From Cyanobacteria bacterium M_surface_7_m2_037 (lineage in GTDB: Bacteria; Cyanobacteriota; Cyanobacteriia; PCC-6307; Cyanobiaceae): a DNA stretch of 10,681 nt. The stretch lies in contig VGPP01000054.1 of NCBI GenBank assembly GCA_016882585.1, forward strand, positions 1-10,681. Direction: 5' to 3'. The notes below the pieces were generated by a model that did no database searches, had not been told where the DNA came from, and saw only the letters and a list, made by a program, of their open reading frames with translations. Both the position numbers and the translations under genes were made by a program. Of the stretch, positions 1 to 7,533 are shown one piece after another; the stretch's first letter is position 1; each line of letters opens with the position of its first letter.

Positions 1-75
1 GGCGCTGGTGGTGCCGCGGCTGATCGCCAACGGCACGGCCTTGCTCAGGCGAAAGCGATGCAGGCGAAGGCGCAT
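1..75 (-). CDS. 5' end of an enolase-superfamily protein, probably a dipeptide (L-Ala-D/L-Glu) epimerase, partial
   Basis: Only the first 25 codons are in the window; the gene continues past base 1. The frame opens with ATG at 75-73, the first usable start after an in-frame TGA 21 bases upstream. It encodes a basic strand (MRLRLHRFRLSKAVPL) followed by AISRGTTSA. The pattern of a leading beta strand and then 'P-L-x-I-S-R-G-T' is what I know from the N-terminus of dipeptide epimerases of the mandelate racemase/muconate lactonizing enzyme branch, where this segment begins the capping domain. Such enzymes epimerise L-Ala-D-Glu from peptidoglycan turnover, but the catalytic Lys and metal ligands lie outside the window, so substrate cannot be judged. 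The gene is divergent from miaB. With so little sequence, the family call is tentative; that a coding start is present is somewhat safer. Confidence 0.5.
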   Translation of the reverse strand, partial: MRLRLHRFRLSKAVPLAISRGTTSA

Positions 76-248
76 GGCCCGATGGCACTGCGTTCAAGCT
101 GGCACAGATCGCCCGCGCCAGCAGCAGACCGCGCAAGGGTCGCCCGCTTGCGTCCGCAGTTCCGTACAGACCGCACAGAACCATGGATGCCGCCACGCCG
201 CAACGCCTCCATCCACGCCCCCATCCAGCGATACCGGAAACTGGAACG
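76..248. other. Divergent intergenic region between the epimerase-like gene and miaB
   Basis: This stretch of 173 bases separates two divergent genes and should carry both promoters. I see no tRNA-like fold, no strong Shine-Dalgarno sequence and no clear -10/-35 pair. An in-frame ATG at 183 would extend MiaB by 22 residues (rich in Pro, His and Arg), but that extension does not resemble the N-terminus I recall for homologues, so I treat 183-248 as leader sequence. Confidence 0.4.
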
Positions 249-1637
249 ATGACGGCCACACAACTCAGCGCACCCCCCGCACCGACGGCGGCGGAGAGCG
301 GGCGCGGCAGCTACTGGATCACCACCTTCGGCTGCCAAATGAATAAGGCGGATTCCGAGCGCATGGCCGGGATCCTCGAATCGATGGGCTATCGCGAAGC
401 CCAGGCCGAACTCGAGGCCGATCTGGTGCTCTACAACACCTGCACGATCCGCGATAACGCCGAGCAGAAGGTTTACAGCTACCTAGGCCGTCAGGCGCAG
501 CGCAAACGCACCAACCCCAACCTCACCCTGGTGGTGGCTGGCTGCGTGGCGCAGCAGGAGGGCGAATCGCTGCTGCGACGCGTGCCCGAGCTCGATCTGG
601 TGATGGGCCCCCAGCACGCCAACCGCCTCGATGTGTTGCTGGCTCAGGTGGAGCAGGGCCAGCAAGTGGTGGCCACCGAAGAGCACCACATCCTCGAAGA
701 CATCACCACCGCCCGCCGCGACAGCAAGATCTGCGGTTGGGTGAATGTGATCTACGGCTGCAACGAGCGCTGCACCTACTGCGTGGTGCCGTCGGTGCGC
801 GGCAAGGAGCAATCCCGTCTGCCGGAGGCGATCAAGCTCGAGATGGAAGGCCTGGCCGCCCAGGGCTTCAAGGAGATCACCCTGCTGGGCCAGAACATCG
901 ATGCCTATGGCCGCGATCTGCCCGGCATCACGCCGGAGGGTCGCCGCCAGCACACCCTCACCGACCTGCTGCAGTTTGTGCACGACGTGGAGGGGCTCGA
1001 GCGGATCCGTTTTGCCACCAGCCACCCGCGCTATTTCACCGAGCGGCTGATCGATGCCTGTGCCGATCTACCCAAGGTGTGCGAGCACTTCCACATCCCC
1101 TTCCAGAGCGGCGACGACGACGTGCTCAAGGCGATGGCCCGCGGCTACACCGTGGATCGCTACCGCCGCATCATCGAGCGCATCCGCGAGCGCATGCCGG
1201 ACGCCTCGATCAGCGCCGATGTGATCGTGGCCTTCCCCGGTGAAACCGACGCCCAATACCGCCGCACCCTCGCTCTGATCGAGGAGATCGGCTTCGATCA
1301 GGTGAACACCGCCGCCTACTCGCCCCGCCCCAACACTCCCGCCGCCGATTGGCCCAACCAGCTCAGCGAGGAGGTGAAGGTGGAGCGCCTGCGCGAGATC
1401 AACGCCCTGGTGGAGCGGGTGGCGCGGGAGCGCAGCGCCCGCTACGCCGGCCGCACCGAACAGGTGCTGGTGGAGGGCATCAACCCCAAGGATCCTGAGC
1501 AGGTGATGGGCCGCACCCGCACCAACCGGCTCACCTTCTTCTCGGGCGACAACGGTCGCTGGCAGCCCGGCGATCTGGTGGATGTGCGCATTGATGAAGT
1601 GCGGGCCTTCTCCCTCAGCGGAACCGCCCAGGCGTAG
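249..1637 (+). CDS. miaB: MiaB, tRNA-2-methylthio-N6-dimethylallyladenosine synthase (radical SAM methylthiotransferase)
   Basis: This 462-residue enzyme would add a methylthio group to i6A37 in tRNAs reading UNN codons, in the cytoplasm, using two iron-sulfur clusters and S-adenosylmethionine. The three-domain order is complete. The N-terminal UPF0004 domain has cluster ligands Cys29 (in TFGCQMNK), Cys65 (YNTCTIRD) and Cys99 (VAGCVAQ). The radical SAM domain has CxxxCxxC at Cys171, Cys175 and Cys178 (YGCNERCTYC), then GQNIDAYG, SHPRYF and the HIPFQSG motif. A C-terminal TRAM domain (about 390-455) includes MGRTRTNRLTFF. The Asn-Ala pair in IRDNAEQK is typical of MiaB rather than RimO or MtaB. 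I chose ATG 249 because residues from about 20 onward match the family start; ATG 183 is the longer alternative. It is followed 53 bases later by ddl on the same strand. Confidence 0.96.
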   Translation: MTATQLSAPPAPTAAESGRGSYWITTFGCQMNKADSERMAGILESMGYREAQAELEADLVLYNTCTIRDNAEQKVYSYLGRQAQRKRTNPNLTLVVAGCVAQQEGESLLRRVPELDLVMGPQHANRLDVLLAQVEQGQQVVATEEHHILEDITTARRDSKICGWVNVIYGCNERCTYCVVPSVRGKEQSRLPEAIKLEMEGLAAQGFKEITLLGQNIDAYGRDLPGITPEGRRQHTLTDLLQFVHDVEGLERIRFATSHPRYFTERLIDACADLPKVCEHFHIPFQSGDDDVLKAMARGYTVDRYRRIIERIRERMPDASISADVIVAFPGETDAQYRRTLALIEEIGFDQVNTAAYSPRPNTPAADWPNQLSEEVKVERLREINALVERVARERSARYAGRTEQVLVEGINPKDPEQVMGRTRTNRLTFFSGDNGRWQPGDLVDVRIDEVRAFSLSGTAQA

Positions 1638-1662
1638 CCCTGGTCAGCGCCGAGATCGCTGA

Positions 1663-1668
1663 TACGTT
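1663..1668 (+). promoter_or_regulatory. Possible -10 element upstream of ddl (TACGTT)
   Basis: The hexamer TACGTT fits the TAnnnT -10 pattern and sits 22 bases before the ddl ATG in the 53-base gap after miaB. No -35 hexamer is visible. It lies just after a 6-bp inverted repeat (TCAGCG at 1644-1649, CGCTGA at 1657-1662). The evidence is weak; ddl might instead be co-transcribed with miaB. Confidence 0.2.
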
Positions 1669-1690
1669 TGGCCTCTCGATTCACGCGCCC

Positions 1691-2785
1691 ATGACCAGCG
1701 AACCCATGCAACTCGGCCTGGTGTTCGGCGGTGTCTCGGGTGAGCATGCGGTGTCGATCCGTTCGGCCAACACGGTGGCGGCGGCTCTGCGCCGCGGCGC
1801 CAACGCAGAGCGCTACCGGCTGAGCTGCTTCTACATCGATCAATGGGGCCATTGGTGGCCGCCGGCGGTGGCCGATGCCGTGCTGGCCAAGGGCACGCCC
1901 GCCAGCCGCGAGGAGCTGCCGGCCGCTCCCCTGCGGCCCGGCTTTCAGGGCTTCCCCGAAGCTGCGCTCGACATGCAGGTGTGGGTGCCGGTGCTGCATG
2001 GCCCCAACGGCGAAGACGGCACGATTCAGGGCCTGTTCAGCCTGATGCAGGTGCCTTTCGTGGGATCCGGCGTGCTCGGATCAGCGGTGGGCATGGACAA
2101 ACAAGCGATGAAGGCCGCGTTTGCCGCGGCCGGCCTGCCCCAGGTGCCCTATGCCTGTGTGGACGCCCAGGAGCTGGAGGCCCATCCCCAGGCCCTGCTC
2201 GATCGGCTGGAGCAGCAGCTCGGCTACCCCTGCTTCATCAAACCCGCCAATCTCGGCTCTTCAGTGGGCATCAGCAAAGCCACCAATCGCAGTGAGCTGC
2301 TGGCGGGTCTGGCGCTGGCCGCCAGCCACGACCCACGCCTGGTGGTGGAGCAGGGCATCGACGCCCGCGAACTGGAATGCGCCGTACTCGGCGGCCGCAG
2401 CATGCAGGCCTCCGTGCTGGGCGAAATCTGCTTCGACGCCGATTGGTACGACTACGACACCAAATACAGCGACGGCAAAAGCCATACCGTGATCCCGGCT
2501 GAGGTGAGCAACGAGCTGAGCGAGCGCGCCCGCTGCATGGCCATCGCCGCCTGCCGGGCCGTGGCCGCCGAGGGGCTGGCCCGCGTGGATTTCTTCCTGG
2601 ATCGCAGCAGCGGAGCGCTCTGGCTCAACGAGATCAACACCCTGCCGGGCTTCACCAGCCAGAGCATGTATCCGATGCTCTGGGAGGCCAGCGGGTTACC
2701 GCTTGAGGAGCTGGTGCACCAACTGGTGCAACTGGCGCAAGAATCGGGCCAACCAGCGATCGGAGGGAGGGCGGAAGCCGCATGA
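1691..2785 (+). CDS. ddl: D-alanine--D-alanine ligase
   Basis: This cytosolic ATP-grasp ligase joins two D-alanines for the peptidoglycan stem peptide. The 364 residues match the usual length. The N-terminal substrate domain has GLVFGGVSGEHAVS with Glu18 in the expected substrate-binding place. HGPNGEDGTIQG and PFVGSGVLGSAVGMDK follow. The ATP-binding part has FIKPA (Lys184) and GSSVGIS (Ser190-Ser191). The active-site cluster is ARVDFF (Arg298, Asp300) and NEINTLPGF (Glu314, Asn316, metal ligands by comparison with E. coli DdlB). The omega-loop reads KYSDG with Tyr259; a Tyr here goes with D-Ala-D-Ala synthesis, whereas a Phe is found in D-Ala-D-lactate ligases, so ordinary vancomycin-sensitive peptidoglycan is expected (inference). 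ATG 1706 is an alternative start five codons later. The stop overlaps the next start (ATGA at 2782-2785). Confidence 0.97.
   Translation: MTSEPMQLGLVFGGVSGEHAVSIRSANTVAAALRRGANAERYRLSCFYIDQWGHWWPPAVADAVLAKGTPASREELPAAPLRPGFQGFPEAALDMQVWVPVLHGPNGEDGTIQGLFSLMQVPFVGSGVLGSAVGMDKQAMKAAFAAAGLPQVPYACVDAQELEAHPQALLDRLEQQLGYPCFIKPANLGSSVGISKATNRSELLAGLALAASHDPRLVVEQGIDARELECAVLGGRSMQASVLGEICFDADWYDYDTKYSDGKSHTVIPAEVSNELSERARCMAIAACRAVAAEGLARVDFFLDRSSGALWLNEINTLPGFTSQSMYPMLWEASGLPLEELVHQLVQLAQESGQPAIGGRAEAA
2762..2770 (+). promoter_or_regulatory. Strong purine-rich ribosome binding site for the small ORF at 2782
   Basis: GGAGGGAGG, inside the last codons of ddl, ends 11 bases before the ATG at 2782. 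It is the best Shine-Dalgarno sequence on the plus strand of the window and fixes the start of the downstream small protein. Most other genes here lack a clear one. With the ATGA overlap it suggests efficient initiation coupled to the end of ddl translation. Confidence 0.6.
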
Positions 2786-3192
2786 GTCACGGGTTGCTCT
2801 GGCTGCCACTGCTCGTGGTGTTCCCGCTGATCACAGCCCTCGGCTGGCTGGAGCGGCGGCGCCAACGGCTGTTTCGCGAGTGGGCCGAAGGAGCGGAACT
2901 CTCCAAGCTCGACGACTGCGGTGGTGCCCGCCTGATCAACGGGATCTTGAGCTGGAGCGTGTTCGAATCGGGCAAGCTCGTAGAGCAGGGCGAGTTCCAG
3001 GTGAAAACCCTCGAAAAGGTGGAACTGCTGTCCCTCGGATCCGGCGAAGCACCCCTCACCGATGAATCCCAGGGGGCGTGCCGGCTGCGGCTGATCAGCG
3101 GCAGCGAGCACAAGGATGTGCCCTTCGCCGATGCCGAACGCGCCCGCCGCTGGATCTCTGAGCTGATGGCGCGCTCGCGCTGCGAGCTGTGA
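2782..3192 (+). CDS. Small membrane-anchored protein of unknown function between ddl and ftsQ
   Basis: I do not recognise a named family for this 136-residue protein. Residues about 5-23 (LLWLPLLVVFPLITALGWL) form one hydrophobic helix, directly followed by the basic run ERRRQRLFR. By the positive-inside rule the remaining roughly 110 residues should face the cytoplasm. That part looks like a compact, strand-rich domain: DDCGGARLINGILSWSVFESG, VKTLEKVELLSLG, CRLRLISGSEHKDVPF. It ends in a probable amphipathic helix (ADAERARRWISELM). A short beta domain closed by a C-terminal helix could be PH-like, but this is a guess from pattern only. It shares 4-bp overlaps with ddl (ATGA) and ftsQ (GTGA), so it is almost certainly co-translated with cell-wall and division genes. 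Coding is supported by that packing and by its strong RBS. Confidence 0.88.
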   Translation: MSHGLLWLPLLVVFPLITALGWLERRRQRLFREWAEGAELSKLDDCGGARLINGILSWSVFESGKLVEQGEFQVKTLEKVELLSLGSGEAPLTDESQGACRLRLISGSEHKDVPFADAERARRWISELMARSRCEL

Positions 3193-4088
3193 CCCGAACC
3201 CCCACGCGCCCCGCGATCGCGCCGGAACGGCGGCGGCAACTGCGGCAGCAACGCCGCCAGGAGCGCCTGCGGCAGCTGTGGCGCATCACGCTGTTCAGCG
3301 CAGCGGCGGCCGGCTTGGGCTGGGGGTTGCTGCGGCAGGGCTGGGTGCTGCGCACCCCCGATCAGATTGAGGTGCTGGGCAGTTCGCAGGTGAGCCGCGA
3401 GCAGGTGATCCGCGAAGCCCAGCTGCGGCTCCCCCAGCCCCTGCTTGGCCTCAAACCCCAGGAACTGGCTCAGCGGCTCTCCGCCGGCCTGCCGGTGGAG
3501 CAGGTGCAGGTGAGTCGGCTGATGCTGCCGCCACGGCTGCGCATCAGCCTTGTGGAACGCGAGGCGGTGGCCCAGGCTCAGCGGCGCTCCAGCAAGGGAA
3601 TCGAGCGGGGCTACGTGGATCGCCTCGGCAACTGGATGACCAGCCGCCAGCAGCGCGGCAGCGGCGCCAATCGCACCCCGCAGGTGGTGGTGATGGGCTG
3701 GCAGGAGCGGCTGCGCACGCCTCTGGCCGAGGTGCTGGCCCAGCAGGACCAGCTGGGCAGCGCTCTGCAACAGGTGCGGTTTGAAGCCAACGGCAGCCTC
3801 TGGCTGCGCACCGCTGCCCTGGGCGATGTACACCTCGGCCTCCCGGATGAACGGCTGAGCCGGCGGCTCGATGTGCTGCGCCATCTCTCCACGCACTTGC
3901 CCAAGCAGATCAAAACCCTCAAGATCCAATCGATCGATCTGAGCGATCCCGAGCAACCCGAACTTGGCCTGCCGGGTAAGGGGCGACTGAGCATCGCCGC
4001 CCTGCAGAAAGCCACGGCTCAGGCCAATCGCCCCACCCCCACCACAGGCACCCAACCACCGGCAACCAGCACACCTTCAGCTGACTAG
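3189..4088 (+). CDS. ftsQ: FtsQ, cell division protein with POTRA domain
   Basis: FtsQ is a bitopic inner-membrane divisome scaffold that links the Z-ring to septal wall synthesis. The 299-residue protein has the right architecture: an Arg/Gln-rich cytoplasmic tail (residues 1-32), one transmembrane helix (about 33-48, ITLFSAAAAGLGWGLL), and a POTRA domain (about 57-125) starting with IEVLGSSQVSREQVIREA and including RLMLPPRLRISLVEREAVA. That last stretch is the most diagnostic FtsQ/DivIB pattern ('P-x-x-L-x-I-x-L-x-E-R-x-x-V-A'). A beta domain follows with GYVDRLGNWM and, near the end, IKTLKIQSIDLSDPEQPEL. The tail beyond about residue 275 is Pro/Thr-rich and low in complexity. Translation starts at GTG 3189, overlapping the preceding stop as GTGA. 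I see no ftsA between ftsQ and ftsZ, as expected for cyanobacteria, which use other Z-ring tethers. Confidence 0.93.
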   Translation: MTRTPTRPAIAPERRRQLRQQRRQERLRQLWRITLFSAAAAGLGWGLLRQGWVLRTPDQIEVLGSSQVSREQVIREAQLRLPQPLLGLKPQELAQRLSAGLPVEQVQVSRLMLPPRLRISLVEREAVAQAQRRSSKGIERGYVDRLGNWMTSRQQRGSGANRTPQVVVMGWQERLRTPLAEVLAQQDQLGSALQQVRFEANGSLWLRTAALGDVHLGLPDERLSRRLDVLRHLSTHLPKQIKTLKIQSIDLSDPEQPELGLPGKGRLSIAALQKATAQANRPTPTTGTQPPATSTPSAD

Positions 4089-4178
4089 ACGACGTGCAAA
4101 CGGTGACAGCCCATTGCTAAAGCTGTTGCTACCGGCAAAGGTGTGATGATTCCTGCGGCTGATCGAACAGATCAACGA

Positions 4179-4184
4179 CATAAT
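4179..4184 (+). promoter_or_regulatory. Possible -10 promoter element of ftsZ (CATAAT)
   Basis: CATAAT matches the TATAAT consensus at five of six positions, and AT-rich hexamers are rare in this GC-rich DNA. It lies in the 127-base gap between ftsQ and ftsZ. No TTGACA-like -35 is seen at proper spacing. If used, transcription would begin near 4191, upstream of ATG 4216 but downstream of the ATG at 4183, which is part of the hexamer itself. Confidence 0.35.
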
Positions 4185-4215
4185 GCTGCGCAGCACCACA
4201 GGCATGGGACCTTCT

Positions 4216-5328
<1,113 letters not shown>

Positions 5329-5332
5329 GCGG

Positions 5333-5433
5333 AAGGGGGTGACCCGGAGTCCACGCCTGCTCGGAGCATCCCGTGTGGCTGCTCCCTTCCGGTCCTGACC
5401 AGATTTGGGCGTCCGGGCCGCATGGGTCCGAGT
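5333..5433 (-). ncRNA. ffs: Signal recognition particle RNA (4.5S/small bacterial type)
   Basis: On the minus strand, bases 5400-5377 read GGTCAGGACC, then GGAA, then GGGAGCAGCC. This is the apical helix of bacterial SRP RNA: the conserved GGUCAGG 5' strand, a GGAA tetraloop (5390-5387) and the asymmetric AGCAGCC 3' strand, the surface bound by the Ffh M domain. Flanking segments can pair into the lower stem: ACGCC on the 5' side with GGCGT on the 3' side, and CCCGGA with TCCGGG. The RNA acts with Ffh and FtsY to target membrane proteins co-translationally. Ends are estimated from the position of the tetraloop and the usual length of about 95-115 bases; the 5' end fits a -10-like TAGCAT at 5446-5441. 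The 3' end nearly abuts the convergent ftsZ stop. No long-type Alu domain is visible. Confidence 0.88.
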
Positions 5434-5440
5434 CGAGCAG

Positions 5441-5446
5441 ATGCTA
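5441..5446 (-). promoter_or_regulatory. Possible -10 promoter element of ffs (TAGCAT)
   Basis: On the minus strand TAGCAT fits TAnnnT and lies about seven bases before the estimated 5' end of the SRP RNA (near 5433). No good -35 hexamer is evident. The match with the length expected from the hairpin position is the main support. Confidence 0.3.
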
Positions 5447-5476
5447 GCAATGGGCCTCTGCCGTGCGGGATCCGGG

Positions 5477-6298
5477 GTGCGTCCAGCTGATCTGCTCACC
5501 TGCAAGCAGGAAGGGAGGCCCATCGCCGCCCTCACCGCCTGGGATGCGCTCTCGGCCGCCCTGGTGGAGCAGGCCGGCGCCGATCTGATCCTGGTGGGCG
5601 ACTCCCTGGCGATGGTGGTGCTCGGTCACGCCACCACGCTGCCGGTCACGCTTGAGGAAATGATCCTGCACACCCGCGCCGTGGGGCGTGGGCTGCAGCG
5701 GCCTATCGCGCAGCAACCGCTGATCGTGACCGATCTGCCCTTTCTCAGCTACCAGTGCGGTGTTGACGCTGCGGTGGCAGCGGCTGGGCGGGTGCTCAAG
5801 GACAGCCCGGCCGCCGCGGTGAAGCTCGAGGGAGCCGAACCGGAAACCATCGCCGTGGTGGATCGCCTGGTGCGCAGCGGCATCCCGGTGATGGGCCACC
5901 TGGGCCTCACGCCGCAATCGGTGCATCAACTGGGCTACCGGCGCCAGGCCAACGATCCCCTCAGCCAGGAGCGGCTGCGCCGCAACGCCCGCGATCTGCA
6001 GGCCGCCGGCTGCTTTGCTCTGGTGCTCGAGCATGTGCCGGCTGAGCTGGCCGGGGGCTTGAGCCAGGAGCTCACGATCCCGGTGATCGGCATCGGTGCC
6101 GGCGACCAGTGCGATGGGCAGGTGCGCGTCACCGCCGATCTACTGGGCCTCACCGAACGGCAGCCACCCTTCTCTCCGCCGCTGCTGGCCGGCCGCCAGC
6201 TCTGCATCGAAGCGCTCAAGGGTTGGGTGGCGGGTCTGCAACCCCAGAGCCCTCCTCCTCCCACCACGCCAGCAGCTCCCGCAGCACCGCATTGCTGA
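5477..6298 (+). CDS. panB: PanB, 3-methyl-2-oxobutanoate hydroxymethyltransferase (ketopantoate hydroxymethyltransferase)
   Basis: PanB transfers a hydroxymethyl group from methylene-tetrahydrofolate to 2-oxoisovalerate, the first committed step to pantothenate and CoA. The family residues are in place along the (beta/alpha)8 barrel: VGDSLAMV with Asp42, VTDLPF with Asp86 and VKLEGAE with Glu118 as metal ligands; GHLGLTPQ; LVLEHVP with Glu185 as the catalytic acid; IPVIGIGAG; and DLLGL (equivalences to the E. coli enzyme are from memory). I chose GTG 5477, giving 273 residues, because homologues begin with Met-Arg-Pro-Ala and GCGGGA lies six bases upstream. ATG 5441 or 5450 and TTG 5405 are longer alternatives, but those positions fall in the ffs promoter or RNA. 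The last 27 codons encode a Pro/Ala-rich tail beyond the usual PanB end and overlap the 3' end of the convergent hemW. Confidence 0.95.
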   Translation: MRPADLLTCKQEGRPIAALTAWDALSAALVEQAGADLILVGDSLAMVVLGHATTLPVTLEEMILHTRAVGRGLQRPIAQQPLIVTDLPFLSYQCGVDAAVAAAGRVLKDSPAAAVKLEGAEPETIAVVDRLVRSGIPVMGHLGLTPQSVHQLGYRRQANDPLSQERLRRNARDLQAAGCFALVLEHVPAELAGGLSQELTIPVIGIGAGDQCDGQVRVTADLLGLTERQPPFSPPLLAGRQLCIEALKGWVAGLQPQSPPPPTTPAAPAAPHC

Positions 6299-7475
6299 GG
6301 GCCAGCCCCTCGGGATCACGCAGGCGCCAGCGCGGCCCCTCCTCAATGAGCAGGCCGCGCTCCACAAAAGGCTGCCAGCGGCGCCGTAACGCGTCCGGCA
6401 CATCGATCCGCACCCCCTCCCGCCGCCGGAACCCCACCATCCAGCGCTCATCAAGCGGCATCCCTGACTCCGGCACCGCCAGCAAGTGCCCATCGCCGAG
6501 CCGCTGCGCCTGTTCTGCCTCCTCAAGCCAGGTGGCGTAGCCCGCGCGCGTGCGCGGCCTGGCCTCGCGCACGCCCCAGGGCGCCGCGGTGGCTCCCATG
6601 CCAAAGCCCCACCAACCGGCGCCGCTCCAGTACACGCGGTTGTGGCGGGAGGCATGGCCAGGCAGGGCGTAGTTGGAGATCTCGTAGTGGCCGTAGCCCG
6701 CAGCGCCAAGCGTGCGAGCGGTGAGCTCCATCAGATCGGCGGCCAGATCGCTCTCGGGCAGCTCGAGGGCACCGCGCTGCTCCAGGCGCTCAAACACTGT
6801 GCCCGGCTCCACGATCAGGTCGTACACCGAAAGATGCGGCGGCTTCAGGGCGATCGCCTGCTCGAGCTGCTCCTGCCAGCCGCTGAGGGTCTGGCCCGGC
6901 AGGCCCTGAATCAGATCCAGACTCCAGCTCTGGAGCCGGCCGCCGCGCTGGGCCTGCTGGAGCCAGCCGGCAGCCTCGAGCAGATCAGCGCAGCGATGGC
7001 GCCGGCCCAGGCTTTCGAGCACCGCATCGCTGAAGCTCTGCCCCCCCAGGCTCACGCGCGTGATCCCAGCCGCCAGATAGCCGGCGAGGCGCTGCTGATC
7101 AAAGCTGGCGGGATCGAGCTCCAGGCTGAGCTCCGCACCGGGAGCCAGGCCATAGCGGCAGCGCAGCGCCTCCAGCAAGGCCCGCAGCTGCTCCACGCTC
7201 AGCAACGAGGGGGTGCCGCCGCCCACATACACCGTGGAGAGCGGCGGCCCAGCGGGGGCTACGGCGATCTCGCGCTGCAGCAGCTGCAGGTAGGCGGCGA
7301 TCGAGGCGCTCCCAGGCGCACCGGCCTCGGCGGAGGCCCGATCCCCGAGCGGCACCACCGGGAAATCGCAGTAAAAGCAGCGCCGGTGGCAGAAGGGAAT
7401 GTGCAGATAGGCGCTGCGCGGCGGCCATCCGGGCGGCCATCCGATCGCTGCACGCCGGTTACCTCCCCGGGCCAA
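6216..7475 (-). CDS. hemW: HemW-like radical SAM protein (often annotated as oxygen-independent coproporphyrinogen III oxidase-like)
   Basis: Residues 25-38 (HIPFCHRRCFYCDF) carry the radical SAM CxxxCxxC triad at Cys29, Cys33 and Cys36 when numbered from TTG 7475. The residue pair after the third cysteine is Asp-Phe, not the fourth cysteine of true HemN, which favours HemW, a heme-binding chaperone, over a coproporphyrinogen dehydrogenase. Further family motifs are intact: GGGTPSLL, SLELDP, LGGQSFSD, LDLIQGLPGQT, VYDLIVEPGTVF, YEISNYALPGHASRHN, and a C-terminal helical domain with DERWMVGFRRREGV. The start is uncertain. No ATG or GTG lies in frame close to the conserved core; TTG 7475 gives 419 residues and ATG 7535 gives 439 but would overlap the divergent PIN gene. 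A 12-bp tandem duplication encodes GWPPGWPP just before the core. The stop lies inside panB. Confidence 0.9.
   Translation of the reverse strand: MARGGNRRAAIGWPPGWPPRSAYLHIPFCHRRCFYCDFPVVPLGDRASAEAGAPGSASIAAYLQLLQREIAVAPAGPPLSTVYVGGGTPSLLSVEQLRALLEALRCRYGLAPGAELSLELDPASFDQQRLAGYLAAGITRVSLGGQSFSDAVLESLGRRHRCADLLEAAGWLQQAQRGGRLQSWSLDLIQGLPGQTLSGWQEQLEQAIALKPPHLSVYDLIVEPGTVFERLEQRGALELPESDLAADLMELTARTLGAAGYGHYEISNYALPGHASRHNRVYWSGAGWWGFGMGATAAPWGVREARPRTRAGYATWLEEAEQAQRLGDGHLLAVPESGMPLDERWMVGFRRREGVRIDVPDALRRRWQPFVERGLLIEEGPRWRLRDPEGLALSNAVLRELLAWWEEEGSGVADPPPNP
7420..7443. repeat. Perfect 12-bp tandem duplication in the hemW 5' region
   Basis: GGCGGCCATCCG occurs twice in a row (7420-7431 and 7432-7443). 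On the minus strand, in the hemW frame, each copy encodes Gly-Trp-Pro-Pro, so the unit keeps the reading frame. In another minus-strand frame each copy carries an ATG (GGATGGCC). It looks like a recent slippage duplication. Confidence 0.95.
7462..7468 (-). promoter_or_regulatory. Shine-Dalgarno-like GGGGAGG upstream of the conserved hemW core, not matched to an in-frame start
   Basis: On the minus strand GGGGAGG is followed eight bases later by GTG (7453-7451). That GTG is not in frame with the conserved HemW protein, and no ATG, GTG or TTG in the HemW frame lies downstream of this site before the radical SAM motif. Either initiation occurs upstream, at TTG 7475 or ATG 7535, or the sequence has a frame problem here. 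Confidence 0.4.
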
Positions 7476-7533
7476 AGCCGCCGGGATCAGGCATGCTGCC
7501 TTGTTCAAGCCGTCGGCAGCCACAGCACCGGTC

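Noticed and set aside
1644..1662. Inverted repeat TCAGCG/CGCTGA after miaB as a terminator
   Set aside because: The stem is only 6 bp and is followed by TACGTTT rather than a run of T; a rho-independent terminator is not supported.
3213..3220. Cyanobacterial HIP1 octamer GCGATCGC (also at 6850-6857)
   Set aside because: Two copies in 10.7 kb of GC-rich sequence is only slightly above chance, so it is not informative as a repeat or a lineage marker.
2787..4055. Minus-strand open frame of 422 codons opposite the small ORF and ftsQ
   Set aside because: It is antisense to two well-supported overlapping genes, with Gln/His/Leu-rich shadow composition and no motif.
7099..7453. Alternative minus-strand frames starting at GTG 7453 and ATG 7440
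   Set aside because: The proteins they encode are out-of-frame readings of the hemW core with no similarity to a known family; they matter only for the start-site question.
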